DNA of 47,248 nt from Caulobacter sp. 602-2 (GTDB lineage Bacteria > Pseudomonadota > Alphaproteobacteria > Caulobacterales > Caulobacteraceae), in assembly GCF_011043625.1 (NCBI RefSeq), contig NZ_JAAKGT010000020.1, positions 1-47,248 on the forward strand. Direction: 5' to 3'. How positions within the stretch are numbered: the stretch's first letter is position 1; every line of letters begins with the position of its first letter. Shown here piece by piece: positions 1 to 7,281 of this stretch. A program made the translations under genes and the position numbers. The notes beneath the pieces are model-generated. The model saw nothing but the letters and a program-made list of their open reading frames with translations. It did not search any database and was not told the origin of the DNA.

Positions 1-1
1 A

Positions 2-52
2 AGGGCCGAGGCTGTGGCGCTGGTGCTGGCGGCGGAGCAGCCGGTCGCCTGA
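2..52 (+). CDS. C-terminal end of an unidentified protein (partial)
   Basis: An open frame enters from the left edge and ends at a TGA at 50-52. It gives the tail RAEAVALVLAAEQPVA, and its G/C-rich third positions look coding. Too little is present to name a family. It runs in the same direction as the next gene, with about 60 bases between them. It could also be a chance frame, since the window begins only 50 bases upstream. Confidence 0.35.
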   Translation, partial: RAEAVALVLAAEQPVA

Positions 53-111
53 ACCGGCTTGGCCGCTTCCTGGCGTCGTGCAAGATGCGCGGCGTCTAGA
101 GGGGGGCGGAC

Positions 112-567
112 ATGCGCGGATGGATGATGGCGGCCATGGTGACGATCGCCGGCGCGGCGATCGTCGGGCAGGCGCAGGCCTGCGCCGTGGTCATGCCGGC
201 CGATCGTTCCTACGCCACGAAGATGCGCGAAGCGCGCCAACGGGTGGAGGCGGCCGTCGCCATCGTCGACGGCGAGGTGGTGGTTCCCTACGGTGGTGAG
301 GGGCGGCCGGCGGTGATCCGCGCCGAACGCGTCCTGCGTGGAACCGCTCTTGCCGAATACAAGGTCGGGGCCGAGACCTCGTGCGATATGGAGTTCCTCG
401 ACGTCGGCGAGCGCTTTCGGGTGCTGCTGTACGGCGGTCCCGAGGTCTTCATCACCGGTGTCGACCAGTCCGAGGCCCTGTACGAGGACCGCGTCCTGAA
501 GTCGGACCGCCGCAAGGTTTGGCCCTATCGCCCCGGGACCCCGGCGCCGAAGCCGGCCGGCCCTTAG
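112..567 (+). CDS. Small exported protein of unknown function
   Basis: A 151-residue protein with an N-terminal signal peptide (hydrophobic stretch about residues 6-22, probable cleavage after AQA). The mature part begins with a cysteine (CAVVMPAD), contains VVDGEVV- and AERVLRG-type beta segments, and has a second cysteine near residue 91 (TSCDMEF). The pattern of an N-terminal Cys, a DGEV strand and an RVLRG strand loosely recalls small beta-barrel (NTR/TIMP-like) exported proteins; this is only a fold-level impression. The C-terminus is proline-rich (PGTPAPKPAGP). It ends a few bases into the stop region of the convergent MFS gene, so the two 3' ends overlap. No function is assigned. Confidence 0.75.
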   Translation: MRGWMMAAMVTIAGAAIVGQAQACAVVMPADRSYATKMREARQRVEAAVAIVDGEVVVPYGGEGRPAVIRAERVLRGTALAEYKVGAETSCDMEFLDVGERFRVLLYGGPEVFITGVDQSEALYEDRVLKSDRRKVWPYRPGTPAPKPAGP

Positions 568-1754
568 GCCGCCGCCAAGGCCCGCTCGCGGCGGTCGTCC
601 CAGACGGCGATCGCCCAGATCACGAAGCCGCCGAACGCCAGGGCGCAGCCGACCCAGCCGGTCGAGCGCCAGCCCATGCCGGCGGCCACCGCCATGCCGG
701 CCAGCCAGGGACCAAGCGCGTTGGCGGTGTTGAAGGCCGAATGGTTCAGCGCCGCCGCCAGGGTCTGGGCCTCGCCGGCCACGTCCATCAGGCGGGTCTG
801 CAGGGCCGCGCCCAGGCCGCCGCCGCAGCCGATCAGGAACACCACCGGGACCAGGGTCCACAGGCTGCCGACGGCCAGCGGATAGAGCGCCAGCGAGGCG
901 GCGCTCCACAAGAGGATGGCGCCGACGGCCGGCATCAGGGCGCGGTCGGCGGCCCAGGCGCAGACCAGGGTGCCGGCGGTCATGCCCAGGCCGAACACCA
1001 TCAGCACGCCGGGCAGGGCGGCGGGCGAGGCGTGGGTGACCTCGATCAGGGTCGAGGCCAGATAGGTGTAGACCGCGAACATGCCGCCAAAGCCGATGGC
1101 GCCGATGCCGAGCGTCAGCCACACGCGGCGGCTGGCCAGGGCCGACAGCTCGCGCAGGGGGCTGGCGTCCTTGGGCGCGGGCTCGCGCGGGGCCAGCAGG
1201 AACACTGAGACGGCCGTCAGGGTCGCCAGGATGGAGACGATGACGAAGCCCCAGCGCCAGCCGATCCACTGGCCCACCGCGTTGGCCAGCGGCACGCCGA
1301 CGATGGTGGCCACCGTCAGGCCGATCATCACCCGCGCCACGGCCGAGGCCCGCTTGTCGGGCGGCGCCAGCGAGGCGGCGACCAGGGCCGCGACGCCGAA
1401 ATAGGCCCCGTGCGGCAGGCCGCTGAGGAAGCGGAAGACGACCATGGTCTCGAAGGTGGGCGACAGCGCCGACAGGCCGTTGCCGATGGCGAACAGCACC
1501 ATCAGGCCGACCAGCAGGGTGCGGCGGGCGATCCTGGCCGCCAGCACCGCGATCACCGGCGCGCCGACGACGACGCCCAGCGCATAGGCGCTGATGGCGT
1601 GGCCGGCCGTCGGCTCGTCGACGCCCAGGGTGCGGGCGAAATCGGGCAGCAGGCTCATCGAGGCGAACTCGGTGGTGCCGATGGCGAAGCCGCCCAGGGC
1701 CAGGGCCAGTTGGACGAGCGCGGCGGAGGGGGCGCTGCGGGCGGGGACGCTCAT
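564..1754 (-). CDS. MFS transporter, DHA1 family (AraJ/sugar-efflux type)
   Basis: A 396-residue inner-membrane protein with about 12 predicted transmembrane segments, the usual length for drug:H+ antiporter-1 family exporters. Segment 1 contains GGFAIGTTEFASMSLLP, the signature of AraJ/YdhP-like sugar or drug efflux carriers. The loop after segment 2 carries a weak motif A (AARIARRTLL), and GLPHGAYFG lies in segment 4. It is divergent from a LacI-type regulator across a 202-base gap, which suggests that regulator controls it and that its substrate may be a sugar or related metabolite. The substrate itself cannot be read from the sequence. Start ATG at 1754. Confidence 0.88.
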   Translation of the reverse strand: MSVPARSAPSAALVQLALALGGFAIGTTEFASMSLLPDFARTLGVDEPTAGHAISAYALGVVVGAPVIAVLAARIARRTLLVGLMVLFAIGNGLSALSPTFETMVVFRFLSGLPHGAYFGVAALVAASLAPPDKRASAVARVMIGLTVATIVGVPLANAVGQWIGWRWGFVIVSILATLTAVSVFLLAPREPAPKDASPLRELSALASRRVWLTLGIGAIGFGGMFAVYTYLASTLIEVTHASPAALPGVLMVFGLGMTAGTLVCAWAADRALMPAVGAILLWSAASLALYPLAVGSLWTLVPVVFLIGCGGGLGAALQTRLMDVAGEAQTLAAALNHSAFNTANALGPWLAGMAVAAGMGWRSTGWVGCALAFGGFVIWAIAVWDDRRERALAAA

Positions 1755-1876
1755 GGCGGACCTTGCTTGAACGAATAGCGGCGAGGCCGGTCGCGCACGC
1801 GCCTGCGCCCGCCCAGGCGCGAGAGCCCGGCGGGACGGCGCGCGGTTAGGAGCCGCGCTGCGGTTGGTCGAATGTG

Positions 1877-1890
1877 TGCATAGCTATTCA
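1877..1890. promoter_or_regulatory. Candidate operator between the MFS and LacI-type genes
   Basis: TGCATAGCTATTCA is an imperfect palindrome (12 of 14 positions symmetric about AGCT), lying 67 bases before the LacI-type start in the divergent gap 1755-1956. LacI-family proteins bind such symmetric sites, often next to their own gene. The match is short, and no second copy is obvious apart from GAATAGC near 1772. Confidence 0.3.
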
Positions 1891-1956
1891 CTCGCCAGCC
1901 GGCGCGCAACCCTTTAAAGAGCGAGCGGAGGGGAAAAGGGTGCGAGGGATCGCCGC

Positions 1957-2958
1957 ATGAGCGGAAACTGGCGACCGCCGTCGTCGACCGACGTGGCCAG
2001 GGCGGCGGGAGTGTCGCAGTCGGCGGTGTCGCGCGCCTTCACGCCGGGCGCCCGGATCGCGCAGGCGACGCGCGCCAAAATCCTGGAGGCGGCCGAGGCC
2101 CTGGGCTATCGGCCCAACCTGCTGCCCAAGATCCTGCAGACCAACCGCTCGGGCATCGTCGCCGTCGTGGTGGGCGGCTTCTACAATCCCTACTTCGCCA
2201 TGACCCTGGAGGCGTTCTCCAAGGCGCTGACCGCGCGCGGCCTGCAGATGATGCTGGTGCGGGTGGAAAGCGACCGCATCCTCGACGGGGTGGTCGACCA
2301 GCTGGCGGGATATCGCGTCGACGCCGTGGTCTCGGCCCTGGCGCTCACCTCGCAGGACGCCGCCGACCAGCTGTCGAAACTGCGCATTCCGATCGTCACC
2401 CTGAATTCGGACCTGGCGGGCGACTGGATCCGTTCGGTGTCGTCCGACAACTTCGCCGCCGGCGCGGCGGCTGCGCGGCTGCTGTACGAGCGGGGCGGGA
2501 CGCGCTTCGGCTTCGTGGCGGGGCCCGCCGACAGCCCGGCCCAGGTCGCCCGCGAGGCCGGCTTCGCCCACGGCCTGGAAGCGCTGGGGCTGCCGCCGGC
2601 GATGCGGGCGGGCGGCGGCTACGACCACGCCAGCGGCGCCCGGGCCGCGCGCGACCTGTTCGCCGGCGCCGAGCGCCCCGACGCCCTGTTCTGCGCCAAC
2701 GACCTGGCGGCCTTCGGCGTCATCGACGTGCTGCGCGAGGACTTCTGCCTGACGCCGCCGGGCGACGTGCTGGTGATCGGCTACGACAATCTCGACATGG
2801 CCCAATGGGCGCCCTACCGCCTGACCTCCTTCGACCAGGACATCGAGGCCCACGTGGCCACGGCGATGGAGCTGCTCGACCTCGAAGCCGGCGCGACCTG
2901 CGTGGCGCGCGTCGTGCCCTCCCGGCTGGTCGAGCGCGAGAGCACGCGGCGGGGCTAG
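1957..2958 (+). CDS. LacI-family transcriptional regulator
   Basis: A 333-residue DNA-binding protein. The N-terminal helix-turn-helix reads STDVARAAGVSQSAVSRAF (about residues 9-27), followed by the hinge helix region ending ALGYRPN. Residues about 60-330 form the periplasmic-binding-protein-like effector domain: the GIVAVVVGGFYNPYF strand, a SSDNFAAGAAAARLL segment, and CANDLAAFGVIDVLRE. The C-terminal part has DVLVIGYDNLDMAQW and LTSFDQDIEAH. The canonical LacI N-terminus is slightly extended (MSGNWRPPS). It is divergent from the MFS exporter and so is probably its local repressor. The ligand is unknown. Confidence 0.92.
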   Translation: MSGNWRPPSSTDVARAAGVSQSAVSRAFTPGARIAQATRAKILEAAEALGYRPNLLPKILQTNRSGIVAVVVGGFYNPYFAMTLEAFSKALTARGLQMMLVRVESDRILDGVVDQLAGYRVDAVVSALALTSQDAADQLSKLRIPIVTLNSDLAGDWIRSVSSDNFAAGAAAARLLYERGGTRFGFVAGPADSPAQVAREAGFAHGLEALGLPPAMRAGGGYDHASGARAARDLFAGAERPDALFCANDLAAFGVIDVLREDFCLTPPGDVLVIGYDNLDMAQWAPYRLTSFDQDIEAHVATAMELLDLEAGATCVARVVPSRLVERESTRRG

Positions 2959-3112
2959 CGAGGATTTTCGCCCCAGCTGGATTTCCAGCGCGGCGAGACC
3001 TTTGCTCCTGGCTCGATCTTGGATTGCGCATCTGGCCACGCTTGGAGCGGAGTCATAAGCTGAGCCGTGATCCGCGCTGTGGGGGCGAGCGGACGAATGC
3101 GGCAAGGCGGCG

Positions 3113-3664
3113 ATGCCCGGAACTCCAGCTTTGAAGACCAAGCTTCTTGCGCTCATCGGCGCGGCCGTGGTGATCGTGGTTCTGTCGTTCAACGCGCTCG
3201 TCGCGGCGCCTGTGGCCTCGGCGATCGGTCAGGACGACCGCAACAAGGGCCTGACGCTCGTGGCGTATCGCGCCTACGCCGTGTCGCCGAGCATCCTGAC
3301 GCTGGATCTGTGGTCCGTCGAAGAGGCCGCGCCCGTAGACCTTTTTCGCGTCCTGTTCCAAGCCGCCGAGGCCCTGAAGGACAAGCGGTTCGATCGCGTC
3401 AATCTCGCGCGCGGCGGCCATACGATATTCGTCCTGGACGGCGGGGCGTTCCAGGTGCTGGGCCAGGAGCATGCGCTCGGCCAGAACCCCATCTATATGA
3501 TCCGTACCTTGCCGGAGAAATTGCGGACGCCCAGCGGTTCGCCGGCGTTCGAGACCTGGACCGGTGGCTGGCTGGGCGTGCTGGGCGAGCAAATGGAAGA
3601 CAGCAACGCCTTCGCCCAGGCTTGGGCGGAGGGCAAAGCTCCCTCGGGCGGCCCTCGATACTAG
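3113..3664 (+). CDS. Membrane-anchored protein of unknown function
   Basis: A 183-residue protein with one N-terminal hydrophobic segment (about residues 9-35, LLALIGAAVVIVVLSFNALV), either an uncleaved anchor or a signal peptide ending near AAPVASA. The rest is soluble and alpha/beta in character (KRFDRVNLARGG, TIFVLDGGAFQVLGQE, FETWTGGWLGVLGEQME). No family is recognised. The start at 3113 follows an AAGGCGG stretch that could serve as a weak ribosome binding site. The gene is monocistronic, between the LacI-type gene and tRNA-Ser, and its third positions are less extreme in G/C than those of its neighbours. Confidence 0.65.
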   Translation: MPGTPALKTKLLALIGAAVVIVVLSFNALVAAPVASAIGQDDRNKGLTLVAYRAYAVSPSILTLDLWSVEEAAPVDLFRVLFQAAEALKDKRFDRVNLARGGHTIFVLDGGAFQVLGQEHALGQNPIYMIRTLPEKLRTPSGSPAFETWTGGWLGVLGEQMEDSNAFAQAWAEGKAPSGGPRY

Positions 3665-3683
3665 TCGAGGCCAAGTCGCGCGC

Positions 3684-3699
3684 AGCAGCCGGGGCTGCT
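3684..3699. terminator. Hairpin between an unknown gene and tRNA-Ser
   Basis: Perfect 7-base arms AGCAGCC and GGCTGCT around a 2-base centre, with partial extension by CGCG on both sides. It sits between two convergent transcription units, where a terminator is expected. There is no immediate T-run on either strand, so this is a weak call. Confidence 0.3.
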
Positions 3700-3741
3700 C
3701 GTCGCGTAAGCTTGTGGTCGATCTAGTTTTTCAGGGGGTAA

Positions 3742-3831
<90 letters not shown>

Positions 3832-3967
3832 AGGGGGTCTTCGTGACCAGCTTTTGGCCGGTCTTGAGTGAGGGCGGGATACCTATCCGCGACGCCGGAA
3901 GAGCGCAAGGGGCTATGATGCGCTTTTTCGTCTTTTCGTGCGGCGGGCCGCGACCCTCCGTCGCGGC

Positions 3968-4387
3968 TCAGGCCTTCGGGTACAAAATCATCTGGGTGCA
4001 GCGGAAAAGCGCGATGGTTTTTCCCGTGCCTTCGGCGGTGACGACGGCGTCCCAGACCTGGGTGTTGCGGCCGCCGTGGACGAGCCTGGCCTCGCAGGCC
4101 ACGCCGCCGTCGCGGGCGGTGCCCAGGAAGTTCGACTTCAGCTCGATGGTGGTGAAGCCGGTCGCGCCCTCGGGCAGGGAAACCACGCAGCCGTAGCCGC
4201 TGGCCGAGTCGGCGAGCGCGATCACCGCGGCGGCGTGCAGGAAGCCGTTGGGAGCCATGTGGTGGCGTGCAACGTCGAAGCGGCCACGCACCAGGCCGGG
4301 CTTGGCCTCCTGCCATTGCAGGCCCAGGTGATCGGGCAGGCTGCCGGCCTGGACGGCGCTGAGATTGGCGCTCTGGTCGTCGGCCAT
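3968..4387 (-). CDS. PaaI-type hotdog-fold thioesterase
   Basis: A 139-residue protein matching the small hotdog acyl-CoA thioesterases. The central helix region HHMAPNGFLHAAAVIALADSA corresponds to the family's HxNxxGxxHGG...LxD segment, with Asp near residue 60. The strand pairs GFTTIELKSNFLG and GGVACEARLVHGGRNTQVWD are typical. Members hydrolyse CoA thioesters of aromatic or fatty acids as homotetramers in the cytoplasm; the substrate here is unknown. In the usual HGG motif the two glycines are Ala-Ala (LHAAA), a modest departure. It lies 69 bases downstream of the metallo-beta-lactamase-like gene on the same strand and may be co-transcribed with it. Confidence 0.85.
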   Translation of the reverse strand: MADDQSANLSAVQAGSLPDHLGLQWQEAKPGLVRGRFDVARHHMAPNGFLHAAAVIALADSASGYGCVVSLPEGATGFTTIELKSNFLGTARDGGVACEARLVHGGRNTQVWDAVVTAEGTGKTIALFRCTQMILYPKA

Positions 4388-4456
4388 GACGGGGCCTCCT
4401 GATACTTCACGTGCGAAGCATTAGGCGCGCCGGCGGCCGTCGTGGCAAGTGCGTTT

Positions 4457-5296
4457 TTAAAGAGAACGAATGTGCCGCGGCGGAAAGCGCACGCCGTTCT
4501 CGTCGGGCGAGGGCAGCTTGCCCGAGCGCACGGCCACGTCGAGAGCGGCCAGGGTCAGGGCCGAGGGCTCGCCTGCTTCGCCGGCCCGGCGGGCGACGAA
4601 GTCGGCTTGCGTCACCGCGTCGCCGGCGTCGGGATTGGCGGCCTTTTGGGCGGCGACGGTGGTGTCGGCGGCGGCCGGATTCTCGCCGGCCCAGCTCGAC
4701 AGGATGCGAACGTCGTCGGGCAGGCCGAGCAGGCGGCGGGCGTCGGCGAACAGGCCGGCGGCGTCCGCGCCGGGCGCGTCGCTGGCCGGCAGGCCGGTGG
4801 GCAGGATGGCGTCGCCGACGAAGACCACGTCGCCGGCTTTGTAGGCCACCGCGCCGGGCAGGCGGCCGGAAAGGGCGATGGGGTGGAACTCGATCCCGCC
4901 CATGATCAGCGGCTCGTCGTCCTCGCGGGCCAGCTTGTCGAAGTCCCAGCCTTCCAGGTCGACGCCCTCGGCGCCGAGCGCGGGAACCAGGCGCTGCAGG
5001 CTTTCCAGCACGTGGGCGCCGATGGCGACCGAGGCGCCGGTCTCGTACTTCAGGTGGCCGGCGGCCGACAGGTGGCCGGTGTGGACCGCAGTCTCGAGGA
5101 TCCAGGTCGGGCCGAGGTCCTTCTCGCGAATGTCGGCGATGATGGCGTCGACGAAGGCGGTCGAGGTCTCGCCGGTGGCCGGGTCGAAGTCGAGCACCGG
5201 ATCGACGATGGCGCAGAGCAGGGTCGCCGGATCAGAGACGAGATAGGTCACGCGCCCGCTGGCGGCGTGGTGGTACGCTGTGATGTCCGGCTGCAT
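4457..5296 (-). CDS. Metallo-beta-lactamase-fold protein, degenerate persulfide-dioxygenase relative
   Basis: A 279-residue protein that aligns by eye along its length with the Blh/ETHE1-like persulfide dioxygenase branch of the metallo-beta-lactamase superfamily. Shared features are an N-terminal TYLVSDP...AIVDPVLDFDP, WILET at 65-69, VFVGDAI at 158-164, and a C-terminal LPSPDENGVRF. The metal site is eroded: HxHxDH reads AVHTGH (residues 70-75), losing the first His and the Asp. PGHT reads SGRL (Arg145 for His), and the CHDY segment reads SWAGEN. Asp162 and two His remain. It is therefore probably not a standard iron-dependent dioxygenase and may be a non-catalytic or repurposed paralogue. 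Start ATG at 5296. Confidence 0.8.
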   Translation of the reverse strand: MQPDITAYHHAASGRVTYLVSDPATLLCAIVDPVLDFDPATGETSTAFVDAIIADIREKDLGPTWILETAVHTGHLSAAGHLKYETGASVAIGAHVLESLQRLVPALGAEGVDLEGWDFDKLAREDDEPLIMGGIEFHPIALSGRLPGAVAYKAGDVVFVGDAILPTGLPASDAPGADAAGLFADARRLLGLPDDVRILSSWAGENPAAADTTVAAQKAANPDAGDAVTQADFVARRAGEAGEPSALTLAALDVAVRSGKLPSPDENGVRFPPRHIRSL

Positions 5297-5374
5297 GCTT
5301 ACGCCTGAAGGTCCCCGTTTGCGGGCACCATGACGGCAAGCCGTTAAGCTTCGGCGAACGCCGGAATCGTCTCG

Positions 5375-6067
5375 TCAGGGGCGGTCGTCGATGTCGCAGG
5401 GGCGCTGGGCGCCGCGCATCTGGGTGGCCCACAGCGGCTCGACGTAGCGGCCGTCGTCGGCGCGGACGCCGTCGACGCAGCGCTCGGCCGACGAGCGGCC
5501 CGACATGTCGAGCGACAGGGCGATCGACTGGCTCTTGCCGCCGCGGGCGAAGCCGTAGGGGCCGTAGCCATAGCCGCCGTACCCCAGGCCGCCATAGCCG
5601 GGCCCGTAGCCGAGGCCGTCGTAGCCATAGGCCCAGCGGCCGTTCTTGCCATAGTCGGTCTGGGCGACGGCGACGCCCAGGGTGCCGGTCTCGCCGACCG
5701 GGAACAGGGCGGTGGCCGCCACGTGGCGATAGCCGCCGGTGCCCACCCCGACCTCGACGCTGCCGTGGACCTTGCGCTTGATCGGCCCGGCGTCGTCGTC
5801 GCGCGACAGGTTCAGCGGGCCGTCCTCGCTGGTCGTGCGGACCGGCGCGGCCTTCAGCCAGGCGTCGATCTGCTCCTGGGTGGTCAGCGGGCGGGTGGCC
5901 GCGGGTGCGGCCGGCGCGGGGGCGGCTTCGGCCTGGGCCGGGCTGGACGTCGCCTTGGCGGTGGCCACCACCTCGTCGTCGGCGCCGGCGGCGTGCGCCA
6001 GCACGGGCGCTGCGAGCAGGGCCAGGCCGAGAGGCAGGGTCTTAACGAGGCGGGCGGCGAACAGCAT
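5375..6067 (-). CDS. Exported Gly/Tyr-rich protein of unknown function
   Basis: A 230-residue protein with a signal peptide (about residues 1-26, ending AHA) and an Ala/Pro-rich linker (about 40-58). A conserved-looking region follows (TTQEQIDAWLKAAP, then VHGSVEVGVGTGGYRHV and TLGVAVAQTDYGKNG, beta-strand-like). Residues about 147-170 are a Gly-Tyr tract built on GYG units. Two cysteines lie near the C-terminus (ERCVDG and RPCDID). It is probably periplasmic or outer-membrane-associated; the repeated V/G alternation suggests beta structure. No family is recognised. It lies between the metallo-beta-lactamase-like gene and the pseudouridine synthase gene, with gaps of about 80 bases on either side. 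Confidence 0.75.
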   Translation of the reverse strand: MLFAARLVKTLPLGLALLAAPVLAHAAGADDEVVATAKATSSPAQAEAAPAPAAPAATRPLTTQEQIDAWLKAAPVRTTSEDGPLNLSRDDDAGPIKRKVHGSVEVGVGTGGYRHVAATALFPVGETGTLGVAVAQTDYGKNGRWAYGYDGLGYGPGYGGLGYGGYGYGPYGFARGGKSQSIALSLDMSGRSSAERCVDGVRADDGRYVEPLWATQMRGAQRPCDIDDRP

Positions 6068-6144
6068 GTGACGGATCTCCAGCCCTCAACCGATACGCGG
6101 GCGGCGAAGCTGAATTAGGGCGCGAATGTTTCGCGGGCGCAAGT

Positions 6145-7230
6145 TCACAGGCGCTCCAGCCCCGCCTGCACCGCGGCCATGTCGGGGGGCAGGGGAGTCT
6201 CGAAGCGCAGGGTCTCGCCCGTCACCGGGTGGACGAAGCCCAGCACCGCCGCGTGCAGGGCCTGACGGGAAAAGCCGGCCTCGACCAGCACCGCCTTGAC
6301 CGGCGCGGCCGGGGCGCCGGCGCCGTAGACCGGATCGCCCAGGCACGGCGAGCCCTTGCTGGCCATGTGGACGCGGATCTGGTGGGTGCGGCCCGTCTCC
6401 AGCCTGCAGGACACGCGGGCGGCCAGCGGCTTGCCCGTGTCGCCGCCGAAGGTGCGCTCGACCTTGTAGTGGGTGATCGCCTCGCGCCCGCCGCTCTTCA
6501 GCACCGCCATCTTCTTGCGGTCGTGCGGCGAGCGGCCCAGCCGCGTCTCGATCGTGCCGGACGAGGGGTGCGGCGCGCCGCGCACCAGGGCCACGTACAC
6601 GCGGTCGATGTCGTGGGTGGAAAACAGGGCCGACAGGCCGCGATGGGCCGCGTCGCTCTTGGCCGCGACCATGACGCCGGAGGTTTCCTTGTCGAGGCGG
6701 TGGACGATGCCTGGCCGCGCCACGCCGCCGACGCCCGAGAGGCTGTCGCCGCAGTGGTGCAGCAGGGCGTTGACCAGGGTGCCGGTCTCGCAGCCGGGGG
6801 CCGGGTGGGCGGCCATGCCGGCGGGCTTGTCGACCACGATCAGGTGGGCGTCCTCGTAGAGCACGCTGAGGGGAATGGCTTCAGGTTCGGGGATCGCCGG
6901 GGCGGGCGGCGGCTCGACCACCAGGTAGTCGCTGGCCTGGGCCTTGGCCGAGCCGTTGGTCACCGCCTGCGGCTTGCCGGCGGTATCGAGGCGGAAGACC
7001 CGTCCCTCGGCCATCAGGGCCTGGAGCCGGGCGCGCGACAGCTCGTCGAACAGCACGGCCAGGGCCTTGTCGAGCCGCTGACCCGCCAGCGCGCCGTCGA
7101 GGCTGGCCTGAAGGCGCCGCTCGCCGCTCGCCTGGCCGGGGTCTTCGGCCTCCAGCAGATCCTCGATTTCGTCCTCGGCGTCGGCCACTCGTTTCACGGC
7201 TCCTTCACAACCCCGTCTTGCAGACGACAC
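6145..7230 (-). CDS. RluA/RluD-family 23S rRNA pseudouridine synthase
   Basis: A 361-residue enzyme that isomerises uridine to pseudouridine in large-subunit rRNA. An S4-like RNA-binding domain occupies about residues 45-108 (LAGQRLDKALAVLFDELSRA). The catalytic domain follows: VLYEDAHLIVVDKPAGMAAH (124-142), then the active-site motif GIVHRLDKETSG with Asp180. Further conserved pieces are LETGRTHQIRVHMA and GDPVYG. The start used is GTG at 7230 with GGGAG five bases upstream; GTGs at 7197 and 7188 are alternatives, since the first 30-40 residues are acidic and not part of the family fold. It is divergent from the TonB receptor gene. RluD (helix 69 of 23S rRNA) is the closest E. coli type by layout, but the exact target is not certain. 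Confidence 0.9.
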   Translation of the reverse strand: MSSARRGCEGAVKRVADAEDEIEDLLEAEDPGQASGERRLQASLDGALAGQRLDKALAVLFDELSRARLQALMAEGRVFRLDTAGKPQAVTNGSAKAQASDYLVVEPPPAPAIPEPEAIPLSVLYEDAHLIVVDKPAGMAAHPAPGCETGTLVNALLHHCGDSLSGVGGVARPGIVHRLDKETSGVMVAAKSDAAHRGLSALFSTHDIDRVYVALVRGAPHPSSGTIETRLGRSPHDRKKMAVLKSGGREAITHYKVERTFGGDTGKPLAARVSCRLETGRTHQIRVHMASKGSPCLGDPVYGAGAPAAPVKAVLVEAGFSRQALHAAVLGFVHPVTGETLRFETPLPPDMAAVQAGLERL

Positions 7231-7281
7231 GACCGCTCCCTAGGGGCGGGGGCTCGTACAGTTGTTGGAGGGGAATAGTCC

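Noticed and set aside
3113..3664. Lipoprotein signal in the unknown membrane-anchored protein
   Set aside because: There is no lipobox cysteine after the hydrophobic segment, so it is called only as a membrane anchor or signal peptide.
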